From Castor canadensis (lineage: Eukaryota > Chordata > Mammalia > Rodentia > Castoridae), in assembly GCF_047511655.1 (NCBI RefSeq), contig NC_133392.1, positions 21,590,001 to 21,654,000 of the forward strand: a stretch of DNA of 64,000 nt. The letters run 5' to 3'. Positions 58,313-64,000 of this stretch are shown one piece after another. The position numbers and the translations under genes were made by a program. The number at the start of each line of letters is the position of its first letter. Positions within the stretch are counted from its first letter, which is position 1. The notes under the pieces are model-generated. The model made no database searches and had not been told where the DNA came from. It worked only from the letters and a program-made list of their open reading frames with translations.

Positions 58313-61300
58313 CTATATTCCACATATGAGAAAAAAATGCAGCTTTTGGACTTCTGAAGTTGGCAATTTTCACTTTAGCTGATTTTTTCCAGTTCCATCC
58401 ATTTACCTTCAGATGACAAAATTTCATTCTTCTTTGTGGTTGAACAAAATTCCATTGTATTTATATAAGTACCACATTTTCTCAATCCATTCATCAGTAG
58501 TGGGGAATCTTGACTGTTTCCATATATCATCTATTGTGAATAATGCTGTAATAAACATGGATGTGCAGGTGCCTTTGTTGATACTTGACATACATTCCTT
58601 TGGGTATATAAGAGTGGAAATGCTGGATTATATGACAATTCTACATTTAGTTAGTGTTTTGAGGAGCCTCCTTACTATTTACCATAAGGGTTGTACTAAT
58701 TTACATTCGCACCACCAGAGTATGAGGATTACTTTTTCTCCACATCCTTGCCAACATTTGTTGTTATTTGTGTTCTTGATGGTATCCATTCTAACAGGAG
58801 CAAAGGAATTTTGACTTACTCCTTTTAGAAAGCTCTCTTCAGTCATTGGGTCATTGAATTTTGGGGAATTGAGATTTTTAAGTTTCTTGTATATTCTGGT
58901 TATCTATCCATTGTTAGATGTGTATATGGCAAACATTTTCTCCCATTCTGTGGGCAGTCTCTGCAATTTAGAGACCATTTCTTTTGTTGTGCAGAAGCTT
59001 TTTAATTTCATGTAGCATCATTTGTCAATAATTTCCCTTAGTTGCTGAGCCATTTGAGTTCTTTGGAGGAAATCATTGCCTATGCCTATTAATTCCAGTG
59101 TATTCCCTGCTCTAGCATTAAAATTTCAGGTCTTATATTAAGGTTCATAATCCACATTGAATTGATGCATGTTCATAGTGAAAGGCATGGATCTAATTTC
59201 AGTTTTCTGCATGCAGATATCCAATTTTCCCAGCAGCATTTGTTAACAAGGCTGTCTTTTCTCCATTGTATGATTTTGGCACCTTTGTCAAAAATCAGTT
59301 AGGCATAACTGTGTGCATTCCTAGCTGGGGCTTCTATTCTGTTCCACTGATCTTCATATCTGTTTTTGTGCCAGTACCATTCTTTTTTTATTGCTATGGT
59401 TGTAGTATAGTTTGAAGTACTGTTTTATTTCCAGTATTGCTCTTTTTTGCTTAATATTGCCTTGGCTGTTCACGATCTTTTGTGCTTCCAAATGAACTTT
59501 AGACTTGATTTTTCAATCTCGGTGATGGATGTCATTGTGATTTTGATTGTGTTGAACATGTATATTGGTTTTGGTTTATATTGTCCTTGTAGAGACCTTT
59601 CACATTCTTTGTTATGTTTATACCTAGGTTTTTTGTTTTATGAAGCTATTGTAAATAGAATCATTTTTCTATGTTCTTTCTCAATCTTTCATTGTTGGTG
59701 TATATAGAAAGGAACCTGACTTTTGTAGATTGATTTTGTATCCTGCAACTTTGCTGAAGGTGTTTATGGTATTTAGGAAATTTTTGGTGGAGATTTTTTA
59801 GATCTTTTAGGTATAAGATCATGTCATCTCCAAATAGGGATAGTTTAACTACTTCTTTCCCAATTTGTATTCCTTTTATTTCTTCTTCCTGTCTTACTGC
59901 TCTGGCCAAGAATTCCAAGATTTTGTTGAATAACTGTTGAGAGAGTGGACACTCTTGTTTCATTCCTGACTTTAGATTAAATGGTTTCAGTTTTTCCCCA
60001 TTTAGTATGATGTTGGCAATAGGCTTGTCATGTAGTCTTTATTATATGAGGTACATTCCTTGTATTCCTAGTTTCATCAGAGCTTTTATTATGAAAGGAT
60101 GTTGAATTTTATCAAAAGCTTTTTCTGCATTAAGAAGATCATGTGGTTTTTTTCTTTGCTTGTGTTAATATGCTGTATTACAATCAATGATTTGCATATG
60201 TTGAACCATCCCTGCATCCCTGGGATGAAACTGGTTTATGATCTTTTTGATGTGCTGTTGAATTCAGTTTGCCAATATTTTATTGTGGATTTTTGCATTA
60301 TGTTCATTAAAGTGGTTAGCTTATAATTTTCTTTTTTTGTTGTTGTTGTTGTGTCCTTGTCCACTGTGGGATAAGTGTAATACTGGCTTCATAGAATGAG
60401 TTCGGCGGTGCTTCTTCCTTTTCTTTCTATTTTGTGGAAAGTTTGAGGAGTGTTGGTATTGGTTCTTCTTTGAAGTTCTGGTAGAATTCAGCAGTGAATC
60501 TGTCAGGACCTGTACTTTTACTTATTGGGATTTCTTTATTGCTGGTTCAGTTTCATTGCATGGTATACATCTATTTAGGTGATTAATGTCCTCTTGGTTC
60601 AATTGTAGATGGTCATATTTATATAGTAATTTGTCCATTTCCTCTAGATTTTCCAATTTATTTGAATATAGGTTTTCAAAGTAGTCCCTGATGATTTCCT
60701 GGATATCCTTGGTGTTTATTGTTATCTACCCTTTTTCATTTTCAATATAATTAATTTGAGTCTTTTCCCTTCCTGTTTTAGTCAGATTCCCCTGGGGTTT
60801 ATCGATCTTGTTTATCTCAAAGAACCAGCTTTTTGTTTCATTGATTGTGAGGTTTTTTTGTTTGTTTCTATGTTGTTGATTTTGCAGCTTATTTTTAATA
60901 TTTCTCTCCTGCTAGTTTTGTGTTTGGCTTCTTCTTGTTTTTCTAGGAGTTTAAGATGCAGCATTAGGCCATTTATTTGAAATCTTTCTGTGTTTTAATA
61001 CATTCCATCATGGCTATAAACTTCCATCTTGCTGTGTCCCACAGTTTCATTAGGTTGTGCTTTCATTCTCATTAAGTTCAAGAAAGTTTTCAGTTTCTTC
61101 CCTTATTTCTTAATGACCAACTCACCATGAAGCAACATGTTATTCAGCCTCCAGCTGTTTGAGTATTTTCTGCTATTTCTTTTGTTGTTGAGTTCTAATT
61201 TTATTGCACTGTAGTCAGGCAGTATGCAGAAAGATATTTCAGTTTTCTTATATTTGTTAAGACTTGCTTTGTAACTTCCAATATGGTCTATTTTGGAGAA

Positions 61301-61880
61301 GTTTCCCTGGGCTGTTGAGAAGAATGTATATTTTGCTGTTGCAGGGTGGAATACTCTGTAGATGCCTGTCAGGTCCATTATATCTATGGTGTCATTCAAT
61401 TCTAGAGTTTTTTTGTTGATTTATTGTCTGGATGACCTATCTATTGGTGCCAGAGGAGTATTGAAGTTTCCCACCCTCACTGTTTTGGAGCATATCTGTG
61501 TTTTTAAGTCTAGTACTGTATGTTTAATGAAATTGTGTACACCAACTTTGGGTACATGTAAGTCAATAATTATTATTTCCTCTAAATGTATTGCTCCTTT
61601 TATTAGTATGAAGTAACCTTTGTTGTCTCTTCTGACCAATTTATATTTGAAGTCTATTTTATCTGATATATGTATTGCTACTTCTGCCAGTTTTCAAGGA
61701 ACATTAGCTTGGTAAATCATCTTCTACCCTTTTATTCTAAGCAATGTTTGTTTCTGTCTGTAAGGTAGGTTTCTTGTAAACAACAGATTATCACATCTTC
61801 CTTTTTCATTCAGTTTGCCAATCAGTGTCTTTTGATGGGGGAGTTGAGTTCATTAGCCTTCACTGTTAATATTGAGGGGT
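58313..61880 (-). pseudogene. L1 ORF2 pseudogene (endonuclease to C-terminus)
   Basis: The relic spans all ORF2 regions. The endonuclease start is near 61870-61700 (LNSPIKRH and the ETYL part of the active site), with later endonuclease blocks at 61639-61421 (NFNTPLAPIDRSSRQ) and 61399-61103 (HIGSYKASLNKYKKTEI). The reverse transcriptase core (59963-59661) carries FGDDMILYL at about 59821-59834, where active copies have FADD. The C-terminal part ends with a TAG at 58315-58313. Many stops and frameshifts make it inactive. In an active copy the protein nicks DNA and reverse-transcribes L1 RNA. Confidence 0.85.
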
Positions 61881-62044
61881 ATGTAGTAATTCCTGCCAGT
61901 TTGTTGTTTTTTCATGTAATGGTTTGTGTGTGTATGGCTAATTCTATGCTACTCTCTGATTATTTGATGGGTCTTCTCTTGAGGTTTAATAATTTCCATC
62001 TTTTCATGGCTATGTTTGTTTTCATCTTCTATGTGTGTGATTCC

Positions 62045-62727
62045 TTTCAGGATCTTCTATAGTGGTGGTTTAATGGTCATGTATTGTTTTCGTTTCTGTT
62101 TAGTATGGAAGATTTTTATTGCTCCTTCAATTTTGAATGATAGCTTTGTTGGGTAGAGTATCCTAAGGCTGAAATTGTTTTCTTTCAGTGCTCCTTGCCC
62201 TTCTTGCTTTTAAGGTTTCTATTGAGAAATCTGCTCTTACTTTGATGGTTTTACCTTTATATGTTATTTGATTTTTCTCTGTTATAGCCTTAAACATTCT
62301 TTCCTTGTTCTCTGTGCTAATTAATATACTGTGGAGAGATTCTATTTTAGTTATGTCTGTTTGGTGCCGTAGAGGCTTCCTGTATGTGAACTGGTGTTTC
62401 TTTCTTGAGATTTGGGAAATTTTCTAATATTATTTTGTTGAATATATTTCATATACCTTTGGTTTGGACCTCTTCTTCTTCTTCAATGACCGATTTGCAA
62501 GTTTGGTCTTTTGATAGGATCACAGAGTTCTTGCATATTCCTTTTGCAGTTCTTGAATCTTTTGTCTAAGGATTCTTCTGGTTTTTTTGTTTGTTTTTGT
62601 TTTATTTGTATGCATTTTATCTTTGAGCCCTGAGTTTTATCTTCCTCTTGTTCCAGTCTGATGGAGTGGGTTTCAACTGTATTTTTTAGTTGACTTAAGG
62701 GACTGTTAATTTCCAGGATTTCTTTTT
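62045..62727 (-). pseudogene. L1 ORF1 pseudogene, partial
   Basis: On the minus strand the coiled-coil part (62755-62483; NSPLSQLKNTVETHSIRLEQ and the NMQELCDPIKRPNLQ motif before the RNA-binding domain) is readable. The rest of the RNA-binding and C-terminal domains is in broken frames, with LSFKIEGAIKIF near 62110. ORF1 normally encodes a trimeric RNA-binding chaperone. The N-terminus is absent, cut by the L1 at 62728. Confidence 0.75.
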
Positions 62728-64000
62728 TTTTTCTTATATTCATATATGCATACAATGTTGGGGTTATTTCTCTCCACTTTCTACCACCCCTTCCCTATCT
62801 CCCCACCCCCTCCTTCTTCCTCCTACCCCTTTGCTACCAGGCAGAAACTATTTTGCCCTTATCTCTAATTTTGTTGAAGAGAGAGTATAAGCAATAATAG
62901 GAAGGACCAAGGGCTTTTGCTAGTTGAGATAAGGATAGCTATAAAGAGAGTTGACTTGCATTGCTTTCCTGTGCATGTGTGTTACCTTCTAAATTAATTC
63001 TTCTCAAACTAAGCTTTCTCTAGTTCCTGGTCCCCTTCTCCTATTGGCCTCTGTCACTTTAAAGTATCTGCATTAGTTTCTCTGCATTGAGGGTAACAAA
63101 TGCTATCTCGTGTATTGGGTGTCTAACCTATCCTCATACCTCCCTGTGTGTTCTTTCTTTATCATGTGATCAAAGTCCAATCCCCTTGTTGTGTTTGCCC
63201 TTGATCTAATGTCTACATATGAGGGAGAACATATGATTTTTGGTCTTTTGGGCCAGACTAACCTCACTCAGAATGATGTTCTCCAGTTCCATCCATTTAC
63301 TTGCAGATGAGAAGATTTCATTCTTCTTCATGGCTGCGTAAAGTTGCATTGTGTATCAATACCACATTTTCTTAATCCATTTGTCAGTAGTGGGGCATGT
63401 TGGCTGTTTCCATAACTTGTCTATTGTGAATAGTGCTGCAATAAACATGGGTGTGCAAGTGCTTCTGGAGTAACCTATGTCACATTCTTTTGGGTATATC
63501 CCCAAGAGTGGTATTGCTGGATCATGTGGTAGATCTATGTTTAGATTTTTAAGGAGCCTCCAAAATTTTTTCCAGAGTGGTTGTACTAGTTTACATTCCC
63601 ACCAACAGTGTAAGAGGGTTCCTTTTTCCCCACATACTCACTAACACCTGTTGGTGGTGGTGTTGCTAATGACGGCTATTCCAACAGGGGTGAGGTGGAA
63701 TCTTAGTGTGGTTTTAATTTGCATTTCCTTTATTGGTAGAGATGGTGAGCATTTTTTCATGTGTTTTTTTGGCCATTTGAATTTCTTCTTTTGAGAAAGT
63801 TCTGTTTAGTTCACGTGCCCATTTCTTTATTGGTTCATTAAGTTTAGGAGAATTTAGTTTTTTAAGTTCCCTGTATATTCTGGTTATCAGTCCTTTGTCT
63901 GATGTGTAGCTGGCAAATATTTTCTCCCACTCTGTGGGTGCTCTCTTCAGTTTAGAGAACATTTCTTTTCTTGAGCAGAAGCTTTTTAGTTTTATGAAGT
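62728..64000 (-). mobile_element. Younger L1 3' part, runs off the window
   Basis: The T run at about 62728-62737 is its poly(A), followed by a 3' UTR of the same type as 5638 and 29985 and a weaker G-rich tract (62781-62829). ORF2 stops at 63206 and its C-terminal region continues to the edge with frameshifts (for example near 63714). It inserted into ORF1 of the older L1. Full length and TSD cannot be judged. Confidence 0.85.
63206..64000 (-). pseudogene. L1 ORF2 C-terminal part, truncated by window end
   Basis: The minus-strand frame from the edge reads into ...[15 protein letters not shown] (63962-63714), then after a frameshift the C-terminal region with the MFSLIC end (stop at 63206). 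A 1-base T-run change near 63765 and others break the frame. The 5' part lies outside the window. Confidence 0.8.

Larger units (their letters stand above)
57715..62727 (-). mobile_element. Long L1 with ORF1 and ORF2 relics, cut by a younger L1
   Basis: Read on the minus strand: an ORF1 part (62725-62045), a spacer, ORF2 (about 61880-58313), a 3' UTR and a poly(A) (T run near 57716-57726). The 5' end is separated by the younger L1 inserted at 62728, so the rest of ORF1 and the 5' UTR may lie beyond the window. The 3' UTR is the 'ggaggtacattatggcattt' type also seen at 17515, 37153 and 41436. Confidence 0.9.

Noticed and set aside
58413-58814. 133-codon open frame, plus strand
   Set aside because: It is the antisense of L1 ORF2 C-terminal sequence in the 57715 element.

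Overview
The window looks like AT-rich mammalian, non-coding nuclear DNA: a gene desert or part of a large intron. I found no intact protein-coding gene. The longest open frames belong to decayed LINE-1 (L1) copies and to one processed pseudogene; the other short ORFs look like chance. The interspersed repeats point to a rodent: B1-like (7SL-derived) SINEs, tRNA/ID-like SINE units with a conserved box-B-like TTCAAAcC motif, and composite SINEs joining the two. The exact form of the ID-like unit (ggctggaggagtggctcaag...) suggests the beaver/kangaroo-rat/gopher branch (Castorimorpha), but that is inference from memory of the family and was not searched.

Layout: 0-5.6 kb holds mostly unique DNA with SINEs, a (CA)n tract and a 28-bp perfect palindrome. 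5.6-8.95 kb is a minus-strand retroelement in which a full-length U6 snRNA copy is fused to a 5'-truncated L1, flanked by an imperfect target-site duplication (TSD). 8.97-11.7 kb has a SINE, unique DNA and an L1 3' end. 11.75-13.37 kb is a minus-strand processed pseudogene of the ETS-family gene ETV5, with a premature stop, a frameshift and loss of the ETS-domain part. 13.4-29.9 kb is mostly unique DNA with scattered B1/ID SINEs, MIRs, an L1 3' end and microsatellites. 29.98-30.69 kb is a young 5'-truncated L1 with a TSD, which may split an older LTR. 31-50 kb is unique DNA with many MIR relics, two L2 relics, short L1 3' ends, and one stretch near 35.6-36.1 kb that resembles a conserved regulatory element.

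From 50 kb to the end the window is dominated by minus-strand L1s. There is an older L1 (50.05-52.33 kb), an ancient L1 ORF1 region (54.0-55.56 kb) holding a SINE that in turn holds a younger SINE, a MaLR-like LTR region (56.6-57.6 kb), and a long L1 carrying both ORF1 and ORF2 relics (57.7-62.7 kb). That last L1 is itself broken by a younger L1 that runs off the window end.

The genes do not work together: apart from retrotransposed copies, nothing here is expected to make a functional product. The story is layered retrotransposition. Two L1 3'-UTR types are joined to L1 ORF2, most L1s lie on the minus strand, and L1 machinery evidently copied cellular RNAs (U6, ETV5 mRNA) into this locus. 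I did not find a convincing new biological system. The most notable objects are the U6/L1 chimera, the ETS-less ETV5 retrocopy, the nested SINEs, a 10-bp expansion inside a B1 element, and several perfect inverted repeats.
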